DNA of 50,691 nucleotides, from positions 20,101 through 70,791 of the forward strand of contig ML986804.1 in assembly GCA_010094045.1 (NCBI GenBank), given 5' to 3'. Of this stretch, positions 11,058 through 20,913 are shown piece after piece (the stretch's first letter is position 1; every line of letters begins with the position of its first letter). The notes below the pieces were generated by a model. That model was not told the origin of the DNA, searched no databases, and saw only the letters and a list, made by a program, of their open reading frames with translations. This DNA is from Lojkania enalia (Eukaryota > Ascomycota > Dothideomycetes > Pleosporales). A program made the position numbers and the translations under genes.

Positions 11058-12311
11058 ATGTCTCAGGCCGACAATAACCCATCGTCACCAAAAACCATCC
11101 TCATCCTCGGCGGCTCTTATGCTGGACTATCAACGGCGCATTACCTCTTAAAACACTGCCTCCCATCCCTTCCCCCGTCCTCCCACCATGTAACCCTCAT
11201 CAGTACCTCCTCTCAGGCAATATGTCGCCCCGCCTGCCCCCGCGCCATGCTATCGCCCACCATCTTCCCACAATCCAAACTCTTCGTTTCAATCCCAGCC
11301 CAATTCCAAACATACTCGTCAGAAAACTTCACATTCATTCAGGGGACTGCAACAACACTTGATCACCACGAAAGAAAAGTCGCCGTTCAGAAGGGAGAAG
11401 AGCTTATATCCATCAGCTTCCACGCCCTGGTCCTTGCTACCGGCGCATCGACGCCCTCACCGCTCCTTGGCTTAAACCAAGACGAAGAATTCCTGCGGAA
11501 AAATTGGTCTACATTCCGCTCCGCTCTATCTTCCGCAACCACCATCGTGATCGCAGGTGCCGGCCCCGCGGGTGTCGAAACAGCCGGCGAACTAGGTGAG
11601 TTCCTGAACGGGCGAGCCAGATTCACCAAATCGAAGCTCAGTAATCCAAAAATGGGCATCAAACTCCTATCATCAGAATCGCGAATCCTCCCCTCCCTCC
11701 GGCCATCCATTGGCGCGAAAGCTGAGGCATTCCTTGTAAAAGTGGGCGTCGAGATAGTGAAGAACGCGCGCGTCGCGAGCGTGGAGCCCCAGAGTGCTGG
11801 CACAGACGATGTGAGCTGCAAAGCCAAGCTGACGCTCTCCGACGGAAGGACGCTAGAGGCAGATATATACATTCCGGCGACTGGCATGAGACCTAATACT
11901 AGTTTCGTTGATGCAAGTCTCTTGAAAGCTGATAGGCGCATCGATGTAGATCCCGGGACGTTAAGGGTTAAAAACGGTGGTCCGCGTATCTACGCTATTG
12001 GCGATGCGTCTTCGTACGCGCCGCCAGCCATTCATCACATTCTTAGCGCCGTGCCAGTCCTATGTGCAAACATCAAGCGCGACCTCCTGCTAGCTTGCGA
12101 CCAATATCCGAGCAGTGTGACGGGTGATCGGCTTTGCAAGCACGATAAGCGAGAGACGCAGTTGGTGCCGATAGGGACGAGCAAAGGGGTTGGCGCGGCT
12201 ATGGGTTATGAATTGCCTAGTATTCTAGTGTGGTTGATCAAGGGGAGGGACTATTGGTTGTGGACGACTGGAGGATTGTGGAGCGGAAAGCAGTGGGCAA
12301 AAGAGACCTGA
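11058..12311 (+). CDS. AIF/AMID-like FAD-dependent NAD(P)H oxidoreductase
   Basis: This intronless gene encodes 417 residues from the ATG at 11058; the open frame extends 15 bases upstream without another ATG. It has the two-dinucleotide-fold layout of pyridine nucleotide-disulphide oxidoreductases. An FAD-binding glycine loop lies at residues 14-27 (ILILGGSYAGLSTA), an NAD(P)H-binding loop near residue 163 (IVIAGAGPAGVETAGE), and the second FAD contact IYAIGDAS near residue 311. Length and motifs match fungal apoptosis-inducing factor / AMID / FSP1-type flavoproteins, which oxidise NAD(P)H and pass electrons to quinones. There is no redox-active CxxxxC and no obvious presequence, so I would expect a cytosolic or membrane-surface location; this is inference. 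It is the first intact gene right of the RIP-damaged region and is convergent with the next gene, 307 bp apart. Confidence 0.85.
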   Translation: MSQADNNPSSPKTILILGGSYAGLSTAHYLLKHCLPSLPPSSHHVTLISTSSQAICRPACPRAMLSPTIFPQSKLFVSIPAQFQTYSSENFTFIQGTATTLDHHERKVAVQKGEELISISFHALVLATGASTPSPLLGLNQDEEFLRKNWSTFRSALSSATTIVIAGAGPAGVETAGELGEFLNGRARFTKSKLSNPKMGIKLLSSESRILPSLRPSIGAKAEAFLVKVGVEIVKNARVASVEPQSAGTDDVSCKAKLTLSDGRTLEADIYIPATGMRPNTSFVDASLLKADRRIDVDPGTLRVKNGGPRIYAIGDASSYAPPAIHHILSAVPVLCANIKRDLLLACDQYPSSVTGDRLCKHDKRETQLVPIGTSKGVGAAMGYELPSILVWLIKGRDYWLWTTGGLWSGKQWAKET

Positions 12312-12618
12312 GAGGTAGACAAGAGGGGGTCGAATCTCATTGTAGTTAAAGATGTATTAATTTAATATATTCACCGTGTAGCGTCCGCAAATGCCTCCCA
12401 ATGCTGCCAAAATGCTTATGAATGCAATGACCAACTGCCCTGGGTATATGCAAACAGAGGCCGTGGTAGTTCCGTGCCGTCAAGGGTATATCTCTGAGAG
12501 CCAGAGATGACAGCTAAAAATCACATAACAGCTCCGTCAAGCGTACCAAAGCGTGTCGTCAAAGAGAAATATTCCCATTGCTGCACGTCTAATATCCCGG
12601 AACATCTTCAAGTAGCCG
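12312..12618. other. Convergent 3' spacer
   Basis: This 307-bp spacer lies between two convergent genes and presumably holds both 3' untranslated regions. I see no other feature in it. Confidence 0.5.
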
Positions 12619-13515
12619 TCACCCATCACCGCCCGCAGCATTATGATGCTCGTGGTGTCCATTCAAATGGAAAATGCGCTTCATAGAGTCCACGCCCTTC
12701 TTCATGTGCGGATGATGGGAGAGGAATGGCTCTTCGTGCGAATCGGTCTTGAGGCCCGTGAGCACAGCTCTCTTCCTCCCCGCGAGCGGATCGAGAGGGC
12801 CCGCCTTGGGTGGCCATTCGCCGCTGTCCTTCCAGCCCTGCACGAGCGCACGGGTCATGTCGGATAGATTTATAGGTACAGTGGGCGTGCGGGACGAGAC
12901 GACGACCTTATCGTAGATGTCGGGGTAGGCTTTCGGTGTAATGGAGAGGCGGATGGGGTTGCCCGGCAGGAGCGGCGGAGCAACCGGAATGAGCGACTCG
13001 ACGGGCGCGGATTCCGCATTCTGGCTCGGCTTCTCGTTCGGAGAGGGGCTGTCTGAGGCGGATGCTGAGCTGGGCGGTGAGGGCGCGTCGCTACTTCCTG
13101 AGGCGTCTGTCATGGGTTGGTCGCTGCTTCCTTTCCCAGGCCACTTCGTGCCGTACTTGCCCACCGACGCGACGCCTGTCCAGGCGTCTCTCCGGGCTAC
13201 AAAGCACGTCAGCCCCTCGTTCCACTCCATCTCGCTCTCCAGCGCTGCGCGCCTCTTCCTCTTGCGGCTCTCTGCCTTTGCCTCTACCGCCCTAGCGATG
13301 CTGTCCGGGGAATCGAACTTGTACGGGTCCGCGTCGGTCCCGCTCTCGGGCTCAGATACGGTGCCATAGTAACGCTCCCTAAACTCGATAACGCCTCGCA
13401 CTTCTTCATCTGAAGCGGACCAACATGCCGGCGTCTCCGGCCAATTCCAGTCGTCGCGCACTCGTTCGGTCAGGTAGCGGCGGGCTGCACGCGCAGCCGT
13501 CTGGTTATTTTCCAT
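12619..13515 (-). CDS. Gag1-like clamp domain (DUF4050) protein
   Basis: This is a single-exon gene of 298 residues starting at ATG 13515. The C-terminal half carries the features I associate with the fungal DUF4050 / Gag1-like clamp family: a RRDAWTG segment around residue 110, LIPVAPPLLPGNPIRLSITP, YPDIYDKVVVSSRTP, and the strongly conserved close PINLSDMTRALVQGWKDSGEWPP at about residues 217-239. Between them is a serine and proline-rich low-complexity stretch. The tail is histidine-rich (HLNGHHEHHNAAGG). The molecular role of this family is not well established, so I give none. The family call rests on remembered motif order, not on a search. The gene is convergent with the oxidoreductase gene. 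Confidence 0.7.
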   Translation of the reverse strand: MENNQTAARAARRYLTERVRDDWNWPETPACWSASDEEVRGVIEFRERYYGTVSEPESGTDADPYKFDSPDSIARAVEAKAESRKRKRRAALESEMEWNEGLTCFVARRDAWTGVASVGKYGTKWPGKGSSDQPMTDASGSSDAPSPPSSASASDSPSPNEKPSQNAESAPVESLIPVAPPLLPGNPIRLSITPKAYPDIYDKVVVSSRTPTVPINLSDMTRALVQGWKDSGEWPPKAGPLDPLAGRKRAVLTGLKTDSHEEPFLSHHPHMKKGVDSMKRIFHLNGHHEHHNAAGGDG

Positions 13516-14039
13516 GTGGGAGAGAACGGCTTTGCAGAAGGATGCCTAGGTAGGTGTTTTGGGGTTTGTGCAGTTCACCTGTTTATAAAGTGGGGCGTTT
13601 GCGCTATGAAGGTCTAGTGGTGAGACCTGGCACAAAATGGAAATGTTGTGACGTCGTTCTAGATGTTCGGCAAGGGGAAATGCGGGCACGCGGGGCTCTC
13701 GGGCCGTTCACGTGGCACTCGCATTTATTTACCTCCCGAGGTTCCCATGGGGAAGGTCGTCGAAACCGTAATTATGGCTTAGAATTTTTGAACCGGTTGC
13801 TATTGCAATATGAGCTTCGGGATATGTCACAAGCTCAATACGCCAGCCTCGATCGGCCTAGTTGGATACTTCCTCCAAAACCTCTCTAAAAAGTATGAAA
13901 GTATTGTACGACTGCTAATGCAGCAAGCTAAACCCTATCCGAATGTCGACGCCTGTCATTCATCATGCTTACCAGCTACCGTGATAAAACCTACTAATGG
14001 ACGCCTACAATGCCGCTAATGACAAAGAATAACCCAGCG
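13516..14039. other. Spacer between two minus-strand genes
   Basis: These 524 bp hold the promoter of the Gag1-like gene and the 3' end of the Mus7 gene. I saw no ORF, tRNA or repeat that I can support. Confidence 0.5.
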
Positions 14040-17000
14040 CTACACGACAACGTCCGCAAACGAAGCACCATCCTCAGAATTGTACACGATGGCTAGCGTT
14101 TCATGAAATCTCTCCATAGCTGACACTAAGCGTGCTTGTTCCTCTTCCAGCAACCCTACGCCGACAACAACTTCCCGCCTTCCACCGCCATGCCCAAAAT
14201 ATATTCTTCCTTGGGCCTCGCTCCAGTTCGCTTTGATACTAGCCTTCAGCTCGTTGCTGCAAGATGACAACAGACCCGCATATCGTGAGCTCGGAGGCTC
14301 CCGGGAACCACAAAATGTCGGGATTTTGTGAGGATCCTGCTCGAGAATAATCTGTGTTACGAAAACGCAGAGTTCTTTGAAATATATAACCAAATCAGGC
14401 TTAGCGGCACATAAAGAGGTTCGTCCATTAATGTAATCTAGTACGGGGATGATAGCAATCATCGCTTCAAGAATAAGGCCCAAGGATCGGAGTACAGGGG
14501 GCAGTTGCAGGAGGGCAGTATTGTCTACTAGATGCTCCGTAGCCCGAATGAATGCGAGAACAACCGTCATTAGGATATCGAGCGTACTTTGGACCTTATC
14601 CGAATCTGCAACTCGTAAATCGAACAACATGCTTGCCAGAATAGACTTCAAGGATTGAAGAATCGGTTGTGCAATCAACATTTCGGTTGCGGAGGAGAAA
14701 GATACGTCAATGTATGCCGGAAATATACCTTGGAGAAGAGTGGCGCGTAGGGATGACATTTCCGTAGAGGGTAGGTTGCTAACTGACAATGCCGTGGATA
14801 GTTGGTTAACTAGGTACGGTTGTAGATTGTCCTGGGCTGCCTGCTGAGCAACAGTCTCCAAAAAGGTGGACAGCCGTTTCGTGATTCCAGGGCGCGACAA
14901 TTTCGAAGCATAACCACGTAATCGACCCACCACATATTTTGGATCGGTTGCTGGTAGAGGAAAGGAAACCGAGTCTGTAAAGAACGCGTGGACAACGCAA
15001 ATGTCAGAGGCATACTGCTGGAGGAACTGAACCACCCTGTGAACAAAGTCCACATATGCGCCTGTAACAGTTAATCCCTGACCAAGCTCCTGATAATTGT
15101 TCTTCATAGCAGCCATCATATCTTTGAGCAAAGAAGCATATGTTCGTTTGGTCTCGGCGTCCCCGGCGTGTACAGAAAACAAGTCCTCTTGCATATTGGC
15201 TAGTATGCTCGATATAAGAGCAAGTCGGCGCGTCCGGATCGTATCCGCCGTGATATCGAAGCGATCAGAGCGATCATCTTTGTAGAATGGCAAGTTTTTC
15301 AGGAGCGGATTCTCAGCGTCAATCCGAATGATGTTGTATAGCAGCCAGTGCTGAAATCTGAGCATCGATTCGCGCTCGACCAGGGACACGAGCAAAGCTG
15401 ATAAGAACTCGTTCTGATTCTCTGTATAAGCTGTGGGGTCGCGGTTTATTAGTGATGCCATAAAATAAGGACTAAATTTGCGACTTTGTTCTGTATCGCG
15501 CAACTGGTGCCAGGATACCGGACTAAATGAGCCGATAAAGTACGCCCAAGACCACACCCTGGATAAAACTTGATGGCTTGCAATGAGCGTCCAGGTATCA
15601 ACACATTCGATCAGGAAATCTTCGTTTGGTGCACGATCAGTACCAAAGGCATTGGACAGCAAGTGCCACAAGGGAGTCGGAATGAAATCTAGAGGATCTT
15701 CAGTGTCGTCTAGGTCAGGGAAACTCCCATACTCCTGGCTTTCCTCGCTAGTTTGATAAGTCAATTGCTGCACCAGTGGCGGTTCTTGCAGAGTCGCATA
15801 CTCCCTGATAATAGTAAGGGTTTCTCTAATTACGAGGGTCAAACGTGCATCTTCCACGTGAACAAGTTCGAGCAGCTCGATTATGCCTGAATCGACGAGA
15901 AACCCTTTGATAAAAGTTTTCCCAGTGCTGCGCCTGATTGCGCTACGCATCCCTCCGATACAATCTCGGAGAGTAGCCAAGACTTTGCCTTGATTCTTGC
16001 GCTGATTTTCGGCAACGGTAGATCTCACCAGACGGGTCGAGGTATCACTAGTACCTTCCGACTGTATCATTTGTAGATACTCTTCGGCTTCAGCGCCAGC
16101 CTGTCGATACTGCTCGAGTGTCTGCTCCATAATGTCTTTATGCCACTCCGCAAACACTTTGAGTGACTCGATGGATTCATTTTGAGACACTTGAAACGTC
16201 GTTAAAATCGACCAAGCCCGAACATTCAACCTACAAGCTTCTCGGTGCGAGTTTTGATGATGTACCAGGTCTCGAAGGATCTTTATTTTCGGTCGACAAG
16301 CCGGTGGCGATGCCCAATAGAGTACGCACAGCAAATCATGATGATTGCGCAGAGCGTCCAAACTCTCGCGCTCGAGCGCCTCATCCTTTGGGTAACTTCG
16401 GCCGTGATTAGGAATGCATCGTTGGACAATGCTGGTTATCTTTTTAGTAGGATATATACCTTGCATCTCCTGCAGTCCAAGCGCCAGGCATTTTAGGAAA
16501 ATATGGAAGGCACTCTCTTTTGCATACACCTCAGTGGAAGGCGCCTCTACAAACTTATCCAGGAGTTCAGGAGAGTCCCTGATTTCTTCAAACCGCAGCT
16601 GTTGTAGGCCATTCTTCGCGAAAAAGTCAAACATGGTACTTAGGACAAGGTCGCATTTCCGCCAATGCCAAGTCCGGATGAGAATATAGCACCTAGTCAG
16701 CGTTGTCCGCATATAGTCGTTAACCGAAGAACTACGTGTCGTAATAGTGCCGGGATACAACTCGAAAAGCCGTTTGAGCAGACCCCGCAAGAACCCCCAA
16801 TTCTCGTGGTTGAGGCCCGACCTTCGATTTACTTCAAGTATCCCGGAAGAATCAAACTCCACAAATGGCAGAAGCGTGAACACACTAACCCAGACAGATT
16901 CAAAGGCCCTTAAATGGAACATGGTGTCTACCCCGTTTGAAAGCTCTCGACCTGTAAGGTCCCAAAAAGACGAGCCAGGAATAGCCGCAGCACTCAAGAC

Positions 17001-20000
17001 GTGCATGCAGACCACCAGACATTCCACGAGCGTGTCGTCTTCTTGAATGCCGTTTTCCCGCACTTTGTGACTTTTGTTTCTCTCTAGAAATGCACCGAGT
17101 TCCTTCATGCCTCCACGTATTAGATGTTTTACAATAATCTTCGACGTGTTCGTTATAGTCTTGGTCAACGTTGGCAATTTGGATAAATTTGCAGCCTCAT
17201 GCTCTGCAACCTGGCGGACCTGCATACCCATGACGAGTAGGTAAGTCAACGTGCGAACAATAAGACGTCGATCGACACTAATTTCCAGTTCAGTGACTTT
17301 GTCGAGTATAGATTCTAGCAGTCGCCCTACGCGCATCACAAAATCTCCTCGATCAACGGCGTCAAGAAAGCTTAAGGAAGTTGCCATGTACATGCTCAAG
17401 GACTGTAACACATGCAAAGTGTCTTGGAGCACGTTTGTCGTGACAGTCGCAGAATCACCCTTTGGTATAGTTTGATCATCCAGAGGAGCCCACACTTCAC
17501 CTATGATACCGGACAATAGGGAAAACGTTTCATCCTTCCATGGACCGCAATTAAACTTCTTGTTCCCGAGGCTAATCGTGTAATGTCCTCCATTTGCATC
17601 CATGTCTCTTTGACCGGTCTCCAGACATTTTCGGAATTGCTCACTTCCAACGAATGTGGTAGAACTAAAGTAGGTTCCCATAGGCAAAGGCGATACGTCG
17701 AAATTCGTCGAATAATGCGTGCCAAATGGCCCAAGACCTTTTAGGACAAGTTCTCGTGGGGCCTCCAGTTCACCTACAGGAATATCAAGATTGACATCTT
17801 GCAAAGTAGGTTCACTTGGTTGCCTATATTCCCTTTCTCCAATATCAACTCTTTCAGCTTGACCCTTTCGCACCAGACGATGCTTTCGTGCTGGCCGATC
17901 TTGATGCTCGCTTATATCTTTAACCAAAGGAAGGGGTGGAAGAACAGCACCATTATCCGTGAGAAATCTTGCCAGTTGCGGATTGGCTGATTGCTGAATT
18001 GACATTGGCGCCAGTGAGTACTGCTGGTCTACTCTTTGCAGCGCCTCCTCAAATACAAACTTCTGGTAAGCATTACTAAATGCTGATTCAAGGCCTTCCA
18101 ATTGGGAAGTTCGGAATGAGGGGGCTTTTGCATGTGGCAATCTTGTAGATTTCTTCATTTGAGGTAGTTTGTCCCGTTTGGGCAGTGCCCCAGAAATGTG
18201 CTGATGAAAAGGCCCAGGTAATGTAAGGAGTGTTGCTCTAGCTTGAACATCCTGATGTGTGTCGCCGTCCCGCAACGTGTTAGAAATAGATCCTTTGGTC
18301 CATCGTTGATTATTAGTCTTATCTAATAGCGGTTGACGGTATTTCGGATGTGTTTGCGATTGCTCTGAACTGTAGTTTGGCTGGAGGTTACCAGCTCTCC
18401 AATCCAAAAGTGTCCGTTTAGCGTCTTCTGTATCAGCAAAAGTATGAAGCCTAATGTGCTTGTTATGTGGGCTTTGTCGACCACGATCAGGACGCCGACG
18501 AGCTAGCCGCATAGCTAACCTGATGAATTGGGGAAGGGTACGATCGCGCAGAGAGGGATCCCGATCAAGATCCAAGATGCTCAAAGCAGGCCAGCTGTGC
18601 TTGCCTCTACTTGTTCGTGGTCGCTTCTGACGGCTCTGTCTATTGCATTGAACAGTACGATCAACAATGTCTTGGTCAGTCCTTGACGCTCTTGCTTTTT
18701 TTGCAGACAGGAACGCGTCAGTCAATTTCAGCTGTCTCTTTCGCTTTTGCTTTCGAATGCCGCCGCTACTGCCGAAAAGATGTAGCCGATCATTTTCCAT
18801 ATCGTCTTCGCCAGTCTCGGCATATCGTCGGTCATAGGTTGCAGCTATTTCAGATGCCACCCTAGCAAATCGCTGTGCTTCGTCCGTATTATTATCTGCA
18901 AGAACGTCTATCTCCTCATCCGGATCGTCAGATATGACAACAAAATCCTCGTATGCATGCTGCGGGGAGCAGGATTTTCTCAGACTTGGGTTCAGCCTTA
19001 AGACACGATGGGCAATCCCACGCTGAGGGTCCGGTTTTTCGGGAGAAGTAGCCGAATTTCTTCGCTCTCTGGCCTGGGTCTTTTTCCTCTCCTGTGCCTG
19101 CTTATCGATCCGAAGCCAAGATGCTGGAAGCACGCCTTTGATCCTTTTCCGAACCCTTTGAATATCTGCATCGCTATCTCCTTGCTCTGAATCTTGGCCG
19201 GAGGCATTAGAGTCCGAGGATGAATCATCGCTACTCAGAGGTATAGGCTGGAAAGGTCTCCCATATTTTTCATGGCTCCTCTCAGCATCCAATTCTAAGT
19301 CTGATTCCGAATTCGCGATATGTTCATTGAGAATACCGACAGAACGTGACGGAGTCAATTCCTCAGGTATAATGAAACCAACTCTAGCCTTTGCCAGATC
19401 GCGAAGAGTAAACCTGCCTCCGTGAGTCGTGGGATTACCAGATTGCGGTGGCGACTGCGGTATGGCCCAGACATCCTCAGCACTTGGTCTTGGGGTACGG
19501 GTGTCCTGCCATGGCGCTATAGCTTGCGTAGAGCGATGATAAAGTTTATTATGGTGCCGGTGGTCCGATTTGGCCAAAAGAGAATGAGCCTGCCTGTGTT
19601 CACCTACCCCACTACTAGGACTAGCGGGCGGGGATGAAAGGAACGGTGCAGGGCTGTTGGCAAGACTATCATTCTCGGGATCAAATTCTTGATCTTGGGT
19701 CTCTTCATCGTAACAAGCGAGCTTGCGTGAAGGAGATTGGGGCCTCCGGACCGGTTTAAGCCCTCTGTTTCTCCACTCTTGTCGGTACCTCTCTCCTTCA
19801 ATACCGTAGGGATGTAGCTGGATTGGCTTTCGCTTGCGGAACACGCGCTCTGTTTCTTGCTTTTGACTGCATGGAGAAAGCCAAGTTGAACGAGGAATGA
19901 CAACGTGTAATTGTGTCAGCCGCTTCGGTGAGGCATAAATAACTTCCCTTGGGCTATCGGGCGGGGGATCTGGCAAGTCATCGTCGCTTGGCGAAGACAG

Positions 20001-20393
20001 TGGCAGATATTCGAGGCGAATGCCGTTGGATAATACTGTATGATCCGACCTGTGTGTGCGCTCCTCGTTCTGACAACACACTAGAGTGGGTGAGCATTGA
20101 ATGGGATCGGGGCTCTCGGAGTGCCTTTGCTCGTGTCCTGCAATAGAAGACGTCGGAGGGTTGATGCGAACCACAGCACTTTCTAATCGCCCAGCCAGAA
20201 TACCAGATGAATATTCGGCATTTCCAGGACATCCTAAGATCTCGCTGCTCTGAGAATGGAAGTTTGGTGGTGACGGCGAGGCGACGCAGTCATCGCGATT
20301 AGTTTGGGATAACGAGCTAGTGGAGACAATGTCAAGATCCTCCTCTTCTTCATCCGAATCCCGGACAAATCCTCTCTGTCGCCATTTGGACAT
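14040..20393 (-). CDS. mus7: Mus7/Mms22 family DNA repair protein
   Basis: This is an uninterrupted frame of 2117 residues, the largest gene in the window, with no intron. The start (ATG 20393) gives MSKWRQRGFVRDSDEEEE, the acidic opening typical of filamentous-fungal Mus7/Mms22 proteins. Residues 1 to about 850 are polar and probably disordered. A run at residues 551-563 (KRKRQLKLTDAFL) resembles a degenerate PCNA-interaction motif, with Q554, L557 and F561. The C-terminal 1200 residues are helical, alpha-solenoid-like, as in the Mms22 conserved region. Mms22 with Mms1 and Rtt101 forms a cullin ubiquitin ligase that helps replication forks pass damage and promotes recombination at stalled forks; S. 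pombe Mus7 plays the same part. Length fits the family. It is divergent from a small gene 189 bp away whose shared promoter has two ACGCGT boxes. Confidence 0.85.
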   Translation of the reverse strand: MSKWRQRGFVRDSDEEEEDLDIVSTSSLSQTNRDDCVASPSPPNFHSQSSEILGCPGNAEYSSGILAGRLESAVVRINPPTSSIAGHEQRHSESPDPIQCSPTLVCCQNEERTHRSDHTVLSNGIRLEYLPLSSPSDDDLPDPPPDSPREVIYASPKRLTQLHVVIPRSTWLSPCSQKQETERVFRKRKPIQLHPYGIEGERYRQEWRNRGLKPVRRPQSPSRKLACYDEETQDQEFDPENDSLANSPAPFLSSPPASPSSGVGEHRQAHSLLAKSDHRHHNKLYHRSTQAIAPWQDTRTPRPSAEDVWAIPQSPPQSGNPTTHGGRFTLRDLAKARVGFIIPEELTPSRSVGILNEHIANSESDLELDAERSHEKYGRPFQPIPLSSDDSSSDSNASGQDSEQGDSDADIQRVRKRIKGVLPASWLRIDKQAQERKKTQARERRNSATSPEKPDPQRGIAHRVLRLNPSLRKSCSPQHAYEDFVVISDDPDEEIDVLADNNTDEAQRFARVASEIAATYDRRYAETGEDDMENDRLHLFGSSGGIRKQKRKRQLKLTDAFLSAKKARASRTDQDIVDRTVQCNRQSRQKRPRTSRGKHSWPALSILDLDRDPSLRDRTLPQFIRLAMRLARRRPDRGRQSPHNKHIRLHTFADTEDAKRTLLDWRAGNLQPNYSSEQSQTHPKYRQPLLDKTNNQRWTKGSISNTLRDGDTHQDVQARATLLTLPGPFHQHISGALPKRDKLPQMKKSTRLPHAKAPSFRTSQLEGLESAFSNAYQKFVFEEALQRVDQQYSLAPMSIQQSANPQLARFLTDNGAVLPPLPLVKDISEHQDRPARKHRLVRKGQAERVDIGEREYRQPSEPTLQDVNLDIPVGELEAPRELVLKGLGPFGTHYSTNFDVSPLPMGTYFSSTTFVGSEQFRKCLETGQRDMDANGGHYTISLGNKKFNCGPWKDETFSLLSGIIGEVWAPLDDQTIPKGDSATVTTNVLQDTLHVLQSLSMYMATSLSFLDAVDRGDFVMRVGRLLESILDKVTELEISVDRRLIVRTLTYLLVMGMQVRQVAEHEAANLSKLPTLTKTITNTSKIIVKHLIRGGMKELGAFLERNKSHKVRENGIQEDDTLVECLVVCMHVLSAAAIPGSSFWDLTGRELSNGVDTMFHLRAFESVWVSVFTLLPFVEFDSSGILEVNRRSGLNHENWGFLRGLLKRLFELYPGTITTRSSSVNDYMRTTLTRCYILIRTWHWRKCDLVLSTMFDFFAKNGLQQLRFEEIRDSPELLDKFVEAPSTEVYAKESAFHIFLKCLALGLQEMQGIYPTKKITSIVQRCIPNHGRSYPKDEALERESLDALRNHHDLLCVLYWASPPACRPKIKILRDLVHHQNSHREACRLNVRAWSILTTFQVSQNESIESLKVFAEWHKDIMEQTLEQYRQAGAEAEEYLQMIQSEGTSDTSTRLVRSTVAENQRKNQGKVLATLRDCIGGMRSAIRRSTGKTFIKGFLVDSGIIELLELVHVEDARLTLVIRETLTIIREYATLQEPPLVQQLTYQTSEESQEYGSFPDLDDTEDPLDFIPTPLWHLLSNAFGTDRAPNEDFLIECVDTWTLIASHQVLSRVWSWAYFIGSFSPVSWHQLRDTEQSRKFSPYFMASLINRDPTAYTENQNEFLSALLVSLVERESMLRFQHWLLYNIIRIDAENPLLKNLPFYKDDRSDRFDITADTIRTRRLALISSILANMQEDLFSVHAGDAETKRTYASLLKDMMAAMKNNYQELGQGLTVTGAYVDFVHRVVQFLQQYASDICVVHAFFTDSVSFPLPATDPKYVVGRLRGYASKLSRPGITKRLSTFLETVAQQAAQDNLQPYLVNQLSTALSVSNLPSTEMSSLRATLLQGIFPAYIDVSFSSATEMLIAQPILQSLKSILASMLFDLRVADSDKVQSTLDILMTVVLAFIRATEHLVDNTALLQLPPVLRSLGLILEAMIAIIPVLDYINGRTSLCAAKPDLVIYFKELCVFVTQIILEQDPHKIPTFCGSREPPSSRYAGLLSSCSNELKASIKANWSEAQGRIYFGHGGGRREVVVGVGLLEEEQARLVSAMERFHETLAIVYNSEDGASFADVVV

Positions 20394-20455
20394 TGGGTCG
20401 GGACATGTCGCAGCAAGGCAGTATGTGGCGGGGTGGTCGATTAAGGTGGTGTTGG

Positions 20456-20476
20456 ACGCGTTCCTATTTGACGCGT
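20456..20476. promoter_or_regulatory. Paired MluI cell-cycle boxes (ACGCGT)
   Basis: Two perfect ACGCGT palindromes stand at 20456-20461 and 20471-20476, 15 bp apart, within the 189-bp gap between the Mus7 start and the divergent small gene. In yeasts, ACGCGT is the binding site of MBF, which switches on DNA replication and repair genes at G1/S. The boxes lie 63-83 bp upstream of the Mus7 ATG, a sensible promoter position. Function is inferred from the motif and the role of Mus7. Confidence 0.5.
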
Positions 20477-20582
20477 CGAACTCGCGGTCATCACGAGATT
20501 AACCGAAAATTGGCCGACGTTTGTCAATTATCATCTAGGTCGGTTCAGTCCCGTCATCGCAGCGACTTTGCAATAGGATGAC

Positions 20583-20895
20583 ATGGCAAGCAGATTGCTT
20601 CCAATTGCGTTAGCTACCATCTCTGGTATCGCGATCGGTATGTTTGGTGGAATCACTTGTTGATCTAAATTTTTTACGCTCCCAGGTGTGACCACTTTTG
20701 GTCCTGAGTTCCAGGAACAACGCAAAAAGCGATTAGAAGAGGCGTACCAGCGGTAAGTTTGACCTCCTAGTTTTCAAGACTCGGCTGATGATTTCCAGCG
20801 ATGTGGCAGCTTTAGGCTCAAAGGCCGAAAGTCCTCCATCTTCGAAGTCCGAACCGAACCCGAACGCATCGAGCGAATCGATTCCACGGCGATAA
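20583..20895 (+). CDS. Small single-membrane-span protein, 72 residues, two introns
   Basis: Three exons join cleanly: 20583-20637, 20686-20752 and 20799-20895. Introns open with GTATGT and GTAAGT and close with CCCAG and TCCAG. The protein begins MASRLLPIALATISGIAIG, one hydrophobic segment with a basic residue ahead of it. A charged helix follows (GPEFQEQRKKRLEEAYQR), then a serine and proline-rich tail ending ESIPRR. This layout is common among tiny inner-membrane proteins of mitochondria (respiratory-complex assembly factors), but I cannot assign a family. No single exon exceeds 100 bases, so the gene is easy to overlook. It is divergent from Mus7 and convergent with bet4, ending 18 bp before the bet4 stop codon. 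Confidence 0.7.
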
Positions 20896-20913
20896 AATTA
20901 ATCTACCTCTAAT

